Positions 16,030 through 24,329 of a DNA stretch of 64,000 nucleotides are shown here, piece by piece (within the stretch, counting starts at the first letter, position 1; each line of letters begins with the position of its first letter). The notes below the pieces were generated by a model. That model saw nothing but the letters and a program-made list of their open reading frames with translations, searched no databases and was not told where the DNA came from. The stretch is from Saprospiraceae bacterium. Lineage in GTDB: Bacteria > Bacteroidota > Bacteroidia > Chitinophagales > Saprospiraceae. The translations under genes and the position numbers were made by a program. Location of the stretch: the NCBI GenBank assembly GCA_019187225.1, contig JABAQQ010000005.1:1-64000 (forward strand), written 5' to 3'.

Positions 16030-17231
16030 TATTGTTGTTCGACCACCCCGATCTGCTCAGCGAAGAATGGCTTGCCACCGCGGCAGGCATTGCCATTACC
16101 TTTGTCGTGTTTATCATGGGCGTGCCGGCGCTCATTTTCCAGACCTTTATTGCGGGTGGTCTGCGCGATGTGTACAACGAGCGTTTGGGCAGCGAATGGT
16201 CGCGTTTGTTCAAAATCCAGTTGGGGTTGATCGTATTGATCTTTTTGCTGGGCAATGTGGGTTTCGATAAATCCATCCTGCCGCAAAACTGGTGGTGGCT
16301 CTTTCCTTTTTGCGTGACCGGTCTGCTCTTTGCCGTGCTTTTTTTGGGGCTCCGCTCTTTGATCAAAAATTTCCAATCTTCCCGCAACATCGAGTTACAA
16401 CTCTCTCAAAAAATAACGGACGATGCCATCCGGCACTTCGAGCGCCACAAATCGGTACCCAAAAAAGACCTGGAAGACCTCGGCATCCTGGCGCGGGAGT
16501 TGCGGGGCGGCCGGATCAAGAATATTTTCTTAGAACAATGCGAGCGCTTGGTGGAATACCTGCTCAATGTGCCACAAGACGACCGCGACACCAAACTCAT
16601 CGGCGACATCCTTGCCGATGCCGTATGCCTCAGCGTCACCTACGACGGCGCCCAGTTCAACAATGAGAACATGCGCAAGGCGCTCGACATCCTCATTTTC
16701 ACCTACAGCCACATCCAGCACCACAGTACGGGCGACACCAGCAGTTCGTATCTCAACACCACCATCGGCAACTGTATGCGGGAGATCGGGATACAGGCCA
16801 TGCTCAAGGACGACCAGCCCGCTGTGATGAATGCCGTGGAGAAACTGTCGGCGATGGAAGCCACCTCCAAAGAAATGTTCGTCCTCGGCAACGACGCCCT
16901 GTTGCACGGCCACGTGCAACCCGCCGTTGCCGTCATCCGCAAACTCGGCGGCAAAGTGCGCGACGCGATCGCGCCCGGCAAAGAGCCGGAATACGAAGAC
17001 AAACGCACTTTTTATTTCTGGTTGGGTTTAGTGGCCAAACTTCACCGACGCGGCGGCGCGGCTCAAAATTTCGCCCAGCGGCGGCTGCAAAACGTCGTCG
17101 CCCAATTCGACGACGCCCGCGACGAGATCAGGACGCTTTTTAAAGAAACGCAAAAAAACTTTTACCAGGTGGCCGATTTTGATACGGCGGATGCGGTGCG
17201 GGAACTAGAGGGAATATTGTTTCCGGAATAA
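16020..17231 (+). CDS. membrane protein of unknown function, third gene of the kinase/receiver operon
   Basis: The family of this 403-residue protein is not recognised. Three hydrophobic segments lie near the N-terminus (about 17-45, 63-82 and 91-111). A soluble region of about 290 residues follows, predicted to be helical and TPR- or HEAT-like (for example DLEDLGILARELRGG and QPAVMNAVEKLSAM). The gene begins inside the end of the receiver gene, so translation is coupled. A reasonable inference is that this is the output or the partner of the kinase/receiver pair, for instance a channel-like or scaffold protein. Nothing in the sequence shows an enzymatic motif. The gene ends 21 bases before the convergent yidC. 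Confidence 0.7.
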   Translation: MAIILLFDHPDLLSEEWLATAAGIAITFVVFIMGVPALIFQTFIAGGLRDVYNERLGSEWSRLFKIQLGLIVLIFLLGNVGFDKSILPQNWWWLFPFCVTGLLFAVLFLGLRSLIKNFQSSRNIELQLSQKITDDAIRHFERHKSVPKKDLEDLGILARELRGGRIKNIFLEQCERLVEYLLNVPQDDRDTKLIGDILADAVCLSVTYDGAQFNNENMRKALDILIFTYSHIQHHSTGDTSSSYLNTTIGNCMREIGIQAMLKDDQPAVMNAVEKLSAMEATSKEMFVLGNDALLHGHVQPAVAVIRKLGGKVRDAIAPGKEPEYEDKRTFYFWLGLVAKLHRRGGAAQNFAQRRLQNVVAQFDDARDEIRTLFKETQKNFYQVADFDTADAVRELEGILFPE

Positions 17232-17252
17232 AAAATGACGCCATGATTAATC

Positions 17253-19145
17253 TCACTTCTTCTTCCCCTGCTGCTTCGCCTTTTCCGCCTGCAACCGCTG
17301 TTGTTCTTTCATCGCCTGCTCGAAGCGGTCGCGCCAGCCGCCGGTTTTTTGCGGCTTGTTTTTGTTGGCTTCCAGTTCGGCTTGTATCTTTTCGTTGTCA
17401 ATCAAAAACTGCTTGGTCACGACCGTCTGGCCGATGTTCAGGATATTGCTGAAGCACAGGTAGAGGGTAAGACCTGAAGCGAAGGAGTTGAAGAAGAACA
17501 TGAACATCACCGGCATGAAGTACTGCATGTATTTCATGATCTTCATCTGGTCGGTCTGCATTGCCGAAACGTCCATTTGTTTCATGGAATACCAGGTGTA
17601 CCACAGCGTGGTGACCACCCAGATGAGCGTGAACAGGCTGATGTGCGCCCCCGCGCCGAACGGCAGGTGGAACGGCAGGTTCACGATGCTGTCGTAACTC
17701 GACAGGTCGGTCGCCCATAAGAAACTTTCCTGGCGGAACTCGATGGCTGCCGGGAAAAAGCGATACAGCGCGAACCAGATGGGCATTTGAAGCAGAATGG
17801 GCAGGCAACCTCCGAGCGGGTTTACGCGGTATTCGCTGTACATTTTCATCGTTTCCACCGACATCGCCTGCTGGTCGTCGCCGTGTTTTTTCTTGAGCGC
17901 TTCCATACGCGGCTTGAGCGCGGCCATTTTTGCCTGGCTCAACACCATGCGGTACGTGAGCGGATACAACAGCAGTTTCACCAGCAGGGTCAGCATCAGG
18001 ATCACGATACCCTGGTTGCTGATGAATTTGGCGAGAAACTCGAACATCGGGTGGATCACCCAACGGTTGATGGAGCCGAAAATGCTGGAGCCGAAAGGAA
18101 TGATGTCTTCCAGGTTGGCGCCGAAGGCCTGCAAGCGGTCGAATTCGTTCGGGCCGGTGTAGATCGTCATGCTGGCAGTTCCGTTGTCGAGCGGAACGAC
18201 GGCGCTCGTCTTCAACAACTTCAGATCCGGTTCGGCGTCGGTGTACATGTTGGTTTCGCCCACAAATTCGCGGAAGCTGAAGTTGTTGGCAACAAAGGAG
18301 GTGTTGAAAAACTGGTTGGAGTGCGAGAACCACTTGACAGGTCGCTCGCCGAGGCTTTCTGTGTCGTTCGAGCGGCAATCGCAATAATCTGCCGATTCTT
18401 CCACCGCTTTGAAATAGACAGTGGACATCGTGCGCTCGTACTGCTGGTTTTTTTCCAACTTGTCGAGGTAGTTGGCCCATTGGAAGCGCAACACGTTCTG
18501 TGCCAGCACATTATTCATTCCGTTGCCGCCCACGGTGTACTCGATGCGGTAGTTGTCGGGACTGAGCGTGTAGGTTTGTTCCAGAAAGCGCCCTTCGCCT
18601 GCATCGGCACGGAAAGTGAGGGTATTGCCATTTTTCGCAGCAGAAAAATAAAGATCGCCGGTATTGACTTTTTGGCCGCTGCCGAGCGCCAGTTCGTAAC
18701 CGAAGCGGTTTTTATCGTCTTCGAGCAGGCGCACGGGGTTTTTGAATTCGTTGCCCGCCGTGTCGCTGCTGATCTTTTCAAAATTTTTCAGGAACACTTC
18801 TTTGATGCGCCCACCCTTGCTGCTGAAGGTGATGCGCACGAGGTCGTTCTCCAGCACTTCGAACTGCTCCTGACCGCTAGCGGCAGGCGCGAAAGCGCCG
18901 AATTGGCCGGCCAATGCCGCGCTGCGCATCGAATCGCCCGGCGCAGCCGCCGGCCCTGTGCTCTGTGCCGGATTGGCAGCAGCAGCCTGTTGGTTTTGCG
19001 GTTGTTCGGCAGTTTGCGATGTTTGCGTATTGGCCTGCTCTTCCGTCGGTTTCGGTGGCACGGAGTACTGCATCCAAAGGTACAGGAGCAGGAAAATCAG
19101 CCCCATGCCGATAATTGTATTGATTTGACTCTGTTTTTCTTCCAT
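17253..19145 (-). CDS. yidC: membrane protein insertase YidC
   Basis: YidC inserts and folds inner-membrane proteins, alone or with Sec. The 630-residue protein has an N-terminal anchor (IIGMGLIFLLLYLWMQY, about 10-26), a low-complexity Gln/Ala linker, a periplasmic domain (about 95-360) and the conserved core of membrane helices (about 365-575). GGCLPILLQMPIWFALYRFF is the family signature. The C-terminus is basic (GKKK). The ATG at 19145 (MEEKQSQ) was preferred to 19217, because the longer version reads through a GAGTGTTTGAGTG intergenic repeat. A TACTTTTG box lies at 19245-19252. Confidence 0.96.
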   Translation of the reverse strand: MEEKQSQINTIIGMGLIFLLLYLWMQYSVPPKPTEEQANTQTSQTAEQPQNQQAAAANPAQSTGPAAAPGDSMRSAALAGQFGAFAPAASGQEQFEVLENDLVRITFSSKGGRIKEVFLKNFEKISSDTAGNEFKNPVRLLEDDKNRFGYELALGSGQKVNTGDLYFSAAKNGNTLTFRADAGEGRFLEQTYTLSPDNYRIEYTVGGNGMNNVLAQNVLRFQWANYLDKLEKNQQYERTMSTVYFKAVEESADYCDCRSNDTESLGERPVKWFSHSNQFFNTSFVANNFSFREFVGETNMYTDAEPDLKLLKTSAVVPLDNGTASMTIYTGPNEFDRLQAFGANLEDIIPFGSSIFGSINRWVIHPMFEFLAKFISNQGIVILMLTLLVKLLLYPLTYRMVLSQAKMAALKPRMEALKKKHGDDQQAMSVETMKMYSEYRVNPLGGCLPILLQMPIWFALYRFFPAAIEFRQESFLWATDLSSYDSIVNLPFHLPFGAGAHISLFTLIWVVTTLWYTWYSMKQMDVSAMQTDQMKIMKYMQYFMPVMFMFFFNSFASGLTLYLCFSNILNIGQTVVTKQFLIDNEKIQAELEANKNKPQKTGGWRDRFEQAMKEQQRLQAEKAKQQGKKK

Positions 19146-19146
19146 C

Positions 19147-19225
19147 TCTGACAGTGAGTGATTGAGTTCCTGAGTGTTTGAGTGTTTGAGTACTCCCGCA
19201 CTCAAACACGGGAACACTCAGGAAC
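19147..19225. repeat. GAGTGTTTGAG / CTCAAACAC inverted short-period repeat
   Basis: The arms GTTCCTGAGTGTTTGAGTG (about 19166-19190) and CACTCAAACACGGGAACACTCAGGAAC (about 19199-19225) can fold into a hairpin just upstream of yidC. The repeat unit is related to CACTCAAACA at 7861-7880. It would lie in the yidC mRNA leader if the promoter at 19245 is used. Confidence 0.7.
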
Positions 19226-19268
19226 CCCATTTCAAAAAGCGCCGCAAAAGTATGTCAAAACCTGACGC

Positions 19269-19308
19269 TGTAATAAGAATGGTCGAAGATTCTCCCGATT
19301 GGCTCGAC
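19269..19308 (+). repeat. 40-bp direct repeat, left copy (fragment of the DUF3293 gene)
   Basis: TGTAATAAGAATGGTCGAAG... is identical over 40 bases to 19915-19954. The right copy is in-frame coding sequence of the DUF3293 gene (VIRMVEDSPDWLD). The left copy is an isolated fragment, followed at once by unrelated sequence. The two copies bracket the DUF433/DUF5615 pair. Confidence 0.95.
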
Positions 19309-19322
19309 TGAATGCTGAAATT

Positions 19323-19646
19323 TCAGGACACGACCACTGGGCCAGGTTGTATAGTATCCTGCTCAAGCAAAGAAATGACGAGGGGCATTAAAGGTTGCAA
19401 GGTACCGTAATCATTGCCGGGTGCATTCAGTACAAAAACAGCAACGGGATATTTTGAAAAATTTTGCTGGTGCTGCAAATTGCGGTCGAAGGTGAGCAAT
19501 ACATTGAAACCATTTTGCAACATGAGCGTGAGTAATTCACCGTTCTTTTTGCCGGTCCAACCCATATCACGAACGGTAAATATTTTATAAGCGTGTAAAT
19601 CTTTTTTCAGCCGCCGGGGTAAATTTTCATCAAGCAGCAGTTTCAT
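19323..19646 (-). CDS. DUF5615 PIN-like toxin
   Basis: This 107-residue protein matches the DUF5615 family of PIN-like, Mut7-C-type proteins. These pair with DUF433 proteins and are predicted ribonuclease toxins. Visible signatures are the N-terminal LLLDENLPRRL (3-13), DMGWTGKKNGELL near 28-40 and LLTFDRNLQHQQN near 50-62, which contain the acidic residues expected of the PIN active site. The start codon overlaps the end of the DUF433 gene by 17 bases, so the two are cotranscribed with the antitoxin first, the usual order for such modules. Confidence 0.85.
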   Translation of the reverse strand: MKLLLDENLPRRLKKDLHAYKIFTVRDMGWTGKKNGELLTLMLQNGFNVLLTFDRNLQHQQNFSKYPVAVFVLNAPGNDYGTLQPLMPLVISLLEQDTIQPGPVVVS

Positions 19647-19869
19647 AAAGCGTTTGGGCTATGTCCTTGCGTTGAAAAAGTCGGGCGGCCAATTCAATAA
19701 CAGCGACAGCCTGTTCGCGGCTGACGGAAGGGAAGTCGTCAAGAAATGCATCAATCGTGATGCCTTTCTCTAAATGCCAGAAAAGACTTTCCACCGGTAC
19801 ACGTGTCCCGCTGAAAACAGGTGTGCCTCCCAAAATATCAGGGTCAACTTGAATCACTCTTGTTTGCAT
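19630..19869 (-). CDS. DUF433 family antitoxin
   Basis: This 79-residue protein begins MQTRVIQVDPDILGGTPVF, followed by GTRVPVESLFWHLEKG and the helix-turn-helix-like remainder typical of DUF433. It should neutralise the DUF5615 protein and probably represses its own promoter. The start at 19869 was chosen because IxxDPxILGGxPvxxGTRvpV begins right after it; an ATG at 19911 would add an unrelated hydrophobic stretch. A TATCTTTG box (minus strand, 19875-19882) sits only 5 bases upstream, suggesting a leaderless or nearly leaderless transcript. It is divergent from the DUF3293 gene with no gap. Confidence 0.88.
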   Translation of the reverse strand: MQTRVIQVDPDILGGTPVFSGTRVPVESLFWHLEKGITIDAFLDDFPSVSREQAVAVIELAARLFQRKDIAQTLYETAA

Positions 19870-20365
19870 GGCAACAAAGATAATGGACATGAACGACATT
19901 GCCAAATCCACCTTTGTAATAAGAATGGTCGAAGATTCTCCCGATTGGCTCGACCAGCGGCTGACAGAAGCGTATTTGTCAACGATTTATGCGGTTGAGA
20001 ATTTCAACGTCATTATAGGACAACGTTATTCCGCCTTTGAAGAATGGTTGTCCGGACACAGCATAAAGTCATATGCCTTCATCACTGCCTGGAATCCTGC
20101 ATCGCGAATCCTTCCGGAGCCAGAGAACATACAGAGAAACAAATCGTTGGAAGCCGATTTACAAAAAGTATCCGGCATCGTTCTTCCCGCGCGACACATC
20201 GCCCTTGCCGGCAACTGGCCACCGGAAGAGAGTTTGTGGGCAGGCAGTATTTCAGACGAAAATGCCATTTTGTTAGGAAGAAAATACGGTCAAAACGCCA
20301 TTGTCCGGTGGAAAGAGGGCGGAGTGCCGGAATTGTGGTGGTTGGCAAAAAATGATGGAGAATGA
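19868..20365 (+). CDS. DUF3293 domain protein
   Basis: The protein has about 158-165 residues and resembles DUF3293 proteins of unknown function. Typical segments are FNVIIGQRYSAFEEWL, SYAFITAWNPASR and NWPPEESLWAG. The start is uncertain: ATGs at 19868, 19883 and 19889 are all in frame, and the first overlaps the start codon of the divergent antitoxin. The conserved part begins near STFVIRMVEDSP, so the extreme N-terminus may have been replaced when the toxin-antitoxin cassette arrived. A 40-base stretch of this gene (19915-19954) is duplicated on the far side of that cassette. Confidence 0.75.
   Translation: MATKIMDMNDIAKSTFVIRMVEDSPDWLDQRLTEAYLSTIYAVENFNVIIGQRYSAFEEWLSGHSIKSYAFITAWNPASRILPEPENIQRNKSLEADLQKVSGIVLPARHIALAGNWPPEESLWAGSISDENAILLGRKYGQNAIVRWKEGGVPELWWLAKNDGE
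19915..19954 (+). repeat. 40-bp direct repeat, right copy (inside the DUF3293 gene)
   Basis: Identical to 19269-19308 and in frame within the DUF3293 gene. The two copies are separated by 606 bases holding the toxin-antitoxin pair. Confidence 0.95.
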
Positions 20366-20476
20366 TAAAAACCGGAAAGACGGCGGGGACCCGGAAGGCA
20401 GTGCCGATACTGGGGTAAAGATTCTGTACAAAAGTTCGGTTCTTTGCGCCGGCGTTATACCGCCAGATATTTATTC

Positions 20477-21619
20477 ATGGAAATCAGTAAAATCCCTTCT
20501 CCCTGCTTCGTCCTCGACGAAGCGCGTTTCCGCAACAATCTGGAACTCATCGCCCGCGTGCAGCGCGAGGCCGGAGTTCAGATCATACTGGCATTCAAGG
20601 GATTCGCCATGTGGAGCACCTTTCCCATAGTGCGCGAATACGTGCATGGGGCCACAGCGTCGTCACTGCACGAAGCGCGGTTGTGTTTCGAGGAAATGAA
20701 GACCCTGGCGCATACTTACGCCGTCGCCTACCTGCCCCGCGAGTTCGGTAAGGTCATGGCCTATTCCAGCCACATTACCTTCAATTCGCTGACACAATAC
20801 CGCCGTTTCCGGAAAAAATTAGAAAAAGCCCCCCACCCTATCAGCCCCGGTATCCGGGTCAATCCCGGCTGGTCACCCGTAGGGACGGCTTTGTACAATC
20901 CCGCCTCACCCGGCTCGCGGCTTGGCGAACCCGTCGAAAATTTCAGGGGAAAGTTGCCCGAAGGCATCGAGGGATTGCATTTTCACACGCTTTGTGAAAG
21001 CACGAGTTTCGACCTCGAAAAAACGCTCGGATATTTTGAAGACCAGTTCGGCAAATTCCTGCCGGGACTCCAATGGGTCAATTTCGGCGGCGGCCACCTG
21101 ATGACCCGTGAAGGTTACGACGTGGACCACCTCATCCGCACACTCCGGGCATTCAAGAGCCGCTGGCCGCACCTGCACGTCATCCTCGAACCCGGCAGTG
21201 CCTTCGCGTGGGACACCGGCGTACTGGTGTCTACCGTACTCGACATCGTTAAAAACAAAGGTGTAAAAACGGCCATTCTCGACGTATCGTTCACCGCGCA
21301 CATGCCCGACACGCTGGAAATGCCTTACCGCCCACGGGTGCGCGGCGCTTCTGCGGAACCCACCAAAGCAGACAAATATCAGTATCGCCTCGGCGGCGTG
21401 AGCTGTCTCAGCGGCGATTTTATGGAAGAATATGCGTTTGAAAAACCGTTGAAAGTTGGTCAGAAAATCGTATTCGAGGATATGATCCACTACACGATGG
21501 TGAAAACGACGACCTTCAACGGTGTGACGCATCCGGGTATCGCCATTTGGCGAAAAAACGGGATGCTCGATGTGGTGCGCCGCTTCGGATACAACGATTA
21601 CAAACGCAGGCTCTCTTAG
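20477..21619 (+). CDS. nspC: carboxynorspermidine decarboxylase
   Basis: NspC is a PLP enzyme that decarboxylates carboxynorspermidine or carboxyspermidine, the last step of the alternative polyamine route common in Bacteroidota. The 380-residue protein starts MEISKIPSPCFVLDE. It has the PLP lysine at 41 (ILAFKGFAMW), the alanine-racemase-like barrel with GLHFHTLCES, NFGGGHLMTREGYD and LEPGSAFAWDTG, and the C-terminal beta domain with LDVSFTAHMPDTLEMPYRP. The ATG at 20477 fits the family better than 20444. Neither carboxynorspermidine dehydrogenase nor other polyamine genes are adjacent. It converges on the T9SS protein gene. Confidence 0.95.
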   Translation: MEISKIPSPCFVLDEARFRNNLELIARVQREAGVQIILAFKGFAMWSTFPIVREYVHGATASSLHEARLCFEEMKTLAHTYAVAYLPREFGKVMAYSSHITFNSLTQYRRFRKKLEKAPHPISPGIRVNPGWSPVGTALYNPASPGSRLGEPVENFRGKLPEGIEGLHFHTLCESTSFDLEKTLGYFEDQFGKFLPGLQWVNFGGGHLMTREGYDVDHLIRTLRAFKSRWPHLHVILEPGSAFAWDTGVLVSTVLDIVKNKGVKTAILDVSFTAHMPDTLEMPYRPRVRGASAEPTKADKYQYRLGGVSCLSGDFMEEYAFEKPLKVGQKIVFEDMIHYTMVKTTTFNGVTHPGIAIWRKNGMLDVVRRFGYNDYKRRLS

Positions 21620-21626
21620 CCTGGGA

Positions 21627-24158
21627 TCAGCGTAGTATCTGGAACTTTTTCACCACATTCCCACTGCTGGTACGGGCGGCAGCCACATAAAATCCTTCCG
21701 CCAAGTGGCTGACATTCAGTTCGGTATATTCCCATTCCACATCGCCGGAGCGGTAGACCTCCCGTCCCGTCGCATCAAAAATGGAAAGCGATTGTATCAT
21801 GTCGCTGCCGTTGAGGTGCACACGCAACCTGTCGCTGGCGGGCGATGGATAAACGTAAAGGCCGCTACCGGATATTGTGCTTTTTTGCGACCGCTCTCTA
21901 CTGACGAGAGGGATTTCTATAGATTGACCACTGCCCGAAAGGAGCGTGCCATCGCCGGATAGAAGTACAGGATTGTCAATAGAAATTTTCAGTGTATTGC
22001 TTGCCGGGTCGTTCTTACCGGGTTTTGTTATATCAACAATATCAATAATAATAAATTCAAATTGTCCGATCACGCCATATCCGTTGGAGGAGACGCCATT
22101 GGTACGCGTGAATGCCGTCTCGAGTTTGCCCTGTTGCGGGTTTTTAGCCATCCAGAGGGAGGGCGCGTTCAGGTTGAGCCACGAATTGTCATAGTAGGTC
22201 ATGCGCAGGGCCGAATCCAGAACATTCGGGCTGAGCGACACGTCGAAAGTAAAACCGTACAGGTCCGTGAGGGGCAGGTTTTCATTTCCCAGCGACACCT
22301 CTACCTGCACCAGGTCGCCGACCTGGGGGTTGGGCGTCAATACGTTGAGAAAAAACGGCAAATTTTTGGAAACCGGCGGCACATAGGGGATCAGGCCGTT
22401 TGTCTGGTTATAAAAAAGGCTCAGCGCCAACGTATCTTCATGATTGATCGCTCCGCTTCCATCCGTATCGGCGTGTTTCACATCCACAGGATTGCCGGTG
22501 TAAGGATTGTTCCAGTTGCTGCCGAATTGCCCGTACCATTCGAGCGACGCGTCCGGGCGCTCGAGTCCGTCGAAGCCCACATAATAGCCCAGCGGTAAAA
22601 GATCCTGATTGTTGACAATCCCGTCGTCGTTGATATCTCCGGTCCAAACGCAATCACTGATGCAATAGGGCGGATCTGCTCCAAGGACATCCACCACATT
22701 CATAACAATTTTGACACTTTGGCACTGACCGTTGACTGTGACGCAATAATTCAGTTCAAACTCGTCTGAACCCGTATAGCCGTTGGAGGGGTGATAGATC
22801 ATCAGGTTGTGGCCCGAAACAGCCTGGCCATTGATCGTATGACTGGAAAAACCCGGATAATACGAGAGGGTTCCATGGTCGGGAGCATCCAGAATAGAAA
22901 ATTCAAATCCTGTGAAAGGAATGCGGTAATTGATAACGAAGGGCGTTTCAACAGGCGTTGTCAGTTCGAATGTCGGGAAAACGGGGTTCATATTGCCGAC
23001 CAATACATTCACCGTTGCCGTTTCCAGGTTGGGTATCTGAGCATTTCCGATGCGGTACTGAAAAGTGGCGACACCCGTAAAATTGGCATTCGGCGTAAAG
23101 GTCACGTTGCCGGCGCCGTTCATATTGGATATCGTTCCCGGCAAACCATTCGGCGCAACCCAACTTTTGACCAGCAAATTACCAATATCATTGTCGCGCA
23201 CATTGAAAGTGACGGGTTGGCCTTTGGGTGTGAACACCCGGTCGTCCATCGCCATCTTATTCTGGGTCGCTGTATTCAACACATGTACGATAACCGTTTT
23301 ATAGACGGTTGTGCCAAACGAATCGTTGGACAATACGAACTGGTCGAATCCGGTGAAATTGGAGTTGGGCAAATAGCGAAAAGCCTGTCCGTTTTCTATG
23401 GTCGTTATTCCGTTGGCGGGCGCCTGAAACAAAGAATAACCGTGACAGGTCAACGGAATAGAAAGTCTGACATTTTTGGCGGTTGCCACGCGCAAGGTAT
23501 CGTCAACGGGTCCGGCATTGGGGTGAACACCAATGCTGACATGACCCGTTTTACAATGATCCAATGTGTCACAAACGACATAGTTCAGATGTGCCACCCC
23601 GGCGAATCCCGGCGCCGGTGTAAAAACCACCTGATTGGACGGATTGATCTGCGCAGTGCCGTTGTTTATCAACGGGATAGCCGACACAGTCAGAGGGCCA
23701 TTGCCCGTATCATTGGCCAGCACATCCACGACAACCGGGTCGCCCACCGTCGTTGTGCTGTAATCGGGCCGCGCTGTCAAAAGAGAGGGATAAACCGTAA
23801 CGCGGTATGCCTGATATACCAGAAAAGGATAATTATTGATATAGGTCAATTGCAGGGTAAACGTATCAACACCAATAAAGCCGGGATCTGGTTTGTAATT
23901 GATCTTGTAAACGTGGGGATTGCCTGCACCACCGGTCTGTATCAGGGTAATGGTCAGATCGCCGTGTTTGGCCACCGGACTGACTTTGTAAACCAGGAGA
24001 CTGACCCCTGCAATGGTATCGGCCACTTCCGTATTGACCGAAGTGGTCAAATTTTTGAGGGGAGTTGATTGGGCTGAAACAAGGCGGGGAGCTCCGAAAG
24101 CAATGAGCAGGAGGAACAACAACACCCGGAGACGAGGTTGTGGTAGACGTACATTCAT
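21627..24158 (-). CDS. secreted Ig-like/cohesin-like/dockerin-like protein with T9SS sorting domain
   Basis: This 843-residue surface or secreted protein has a signal peptide ending at RLVSAQ (about residue 29). Residues 30-500 hold tandem Ig-like or cadherin-like beta units, marked by VVDVLANDTGNGPLTV and repeated FTGV..F.Y....  segments. Residues about 505-590 contain two EF-hand-like loops, DINDDGIVNNQDLLPLG and DTDGSGAINHEDTLAL, resembling type I dockerins. A cohesin-like beta domain (QVGDLVQVEVSLGNENLPL, GVIGQFEFIIIDI) follows at about 605-730. The last 80 residues are a type A sorting domain (LYVYPSPASDRLRVHL, EGFYVAAA). Known Bacteroidota proteins combine these modules, but the partner is unknown. 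Confidence 0.85.
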   Translation of the reverse strand: MNVRLPQPRLRVLLFLLLIAFGAPRLVSAQSTPLKNLTTSVNTEVADTIAGVSLLVYKVSPVAKHGDLTITLIQTGGAGNPHVYKINYKPDPGFIGVDTFTLQLTYINNYPFLVYQAYRVTVYPSLLTARPDYSTTTVGDPVVVDVLANDTGNGPLTVSAIPLINNGTAQINPSNQVVFTPAPGFAGVAHLNYVVCDTLDHCKTGHVSIGVHPNAGPVDDTLRVATAKNVRLSIPLTCHGYSLFQAPANGITTIENGQAFRYLPNSNFTGFDQFVLSNDSFGTTVYKTVIVHVLNTATQNKMAMDDRVFTPKGQPVTFNVRDNDIGNLLVKSWVAPNGLPGTISNMNGAGNVTFTPNANFTGVATFQYRIGNAQIPNLETATVNVLVGNMNPVFPTFELTTPVETPFVINYRIPFTGFEFSILDAPDHGTLSYYPGFSSHTINGQAVSGHNLMIYHPSNGYTGSDEFELNYCVTVNGQCQSVKIVMNVVDVLGADPPYCISDCVWTGDINDDGIVNNQDLLPLGYYVGFDGLERPDASLEWYGQFGSNWNNPYTGNPVDVKHADTDGSGAINHEDTLALSLFYNQTNGLIPYVPPVSKNLPFFLNVLTPNPQVGDLVQVEVSLGNENLPLTDLYGFTFDVSLSPNVLDSALRMTYYDNSWLNLNAPSLWMAKNPQQGKLETAFTRTNGVSSNGYGVIGQFEFIIIDIVDITKPGKNDPASNTLKISIDNPVLLSGDGTLLSGSGQSIEIPLVSRERSQKSTISGSGLYVYPSPASDRLRVHLNGSDMIQSLSIFDATGREVYRSGDVEWEYTELNVSHLAEGFYVAAARTSSGNVVKKFQILR

Positions 24159-24329
24159 GGCTGCGGTATTAAATTAAAAAAACGATCAAAATTAGACGTT
24201 TTCTTAAGTTCCAAACCCCGCATGAACAAAAAAAATATCTTTGTGAAAACCTTTCGGCTCAAAACCCTTTTGCTCCTTTGCCTAAGTATGTCGGAGTCAG
24301 CCGTTTAGAAATTTGCACGCAAAAAAGAG

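Noticed and set aside
17787-19151. 454-residue frame opposite yidC
   Set aside because: Mirror of the yidC codons; no recognisable motif.
22791-24068. 425-residue frame opposite the cohesin/dockerin-like gene
   Set aside because: Antisense of a clear secreted protein with signal peptide and sorting domain.
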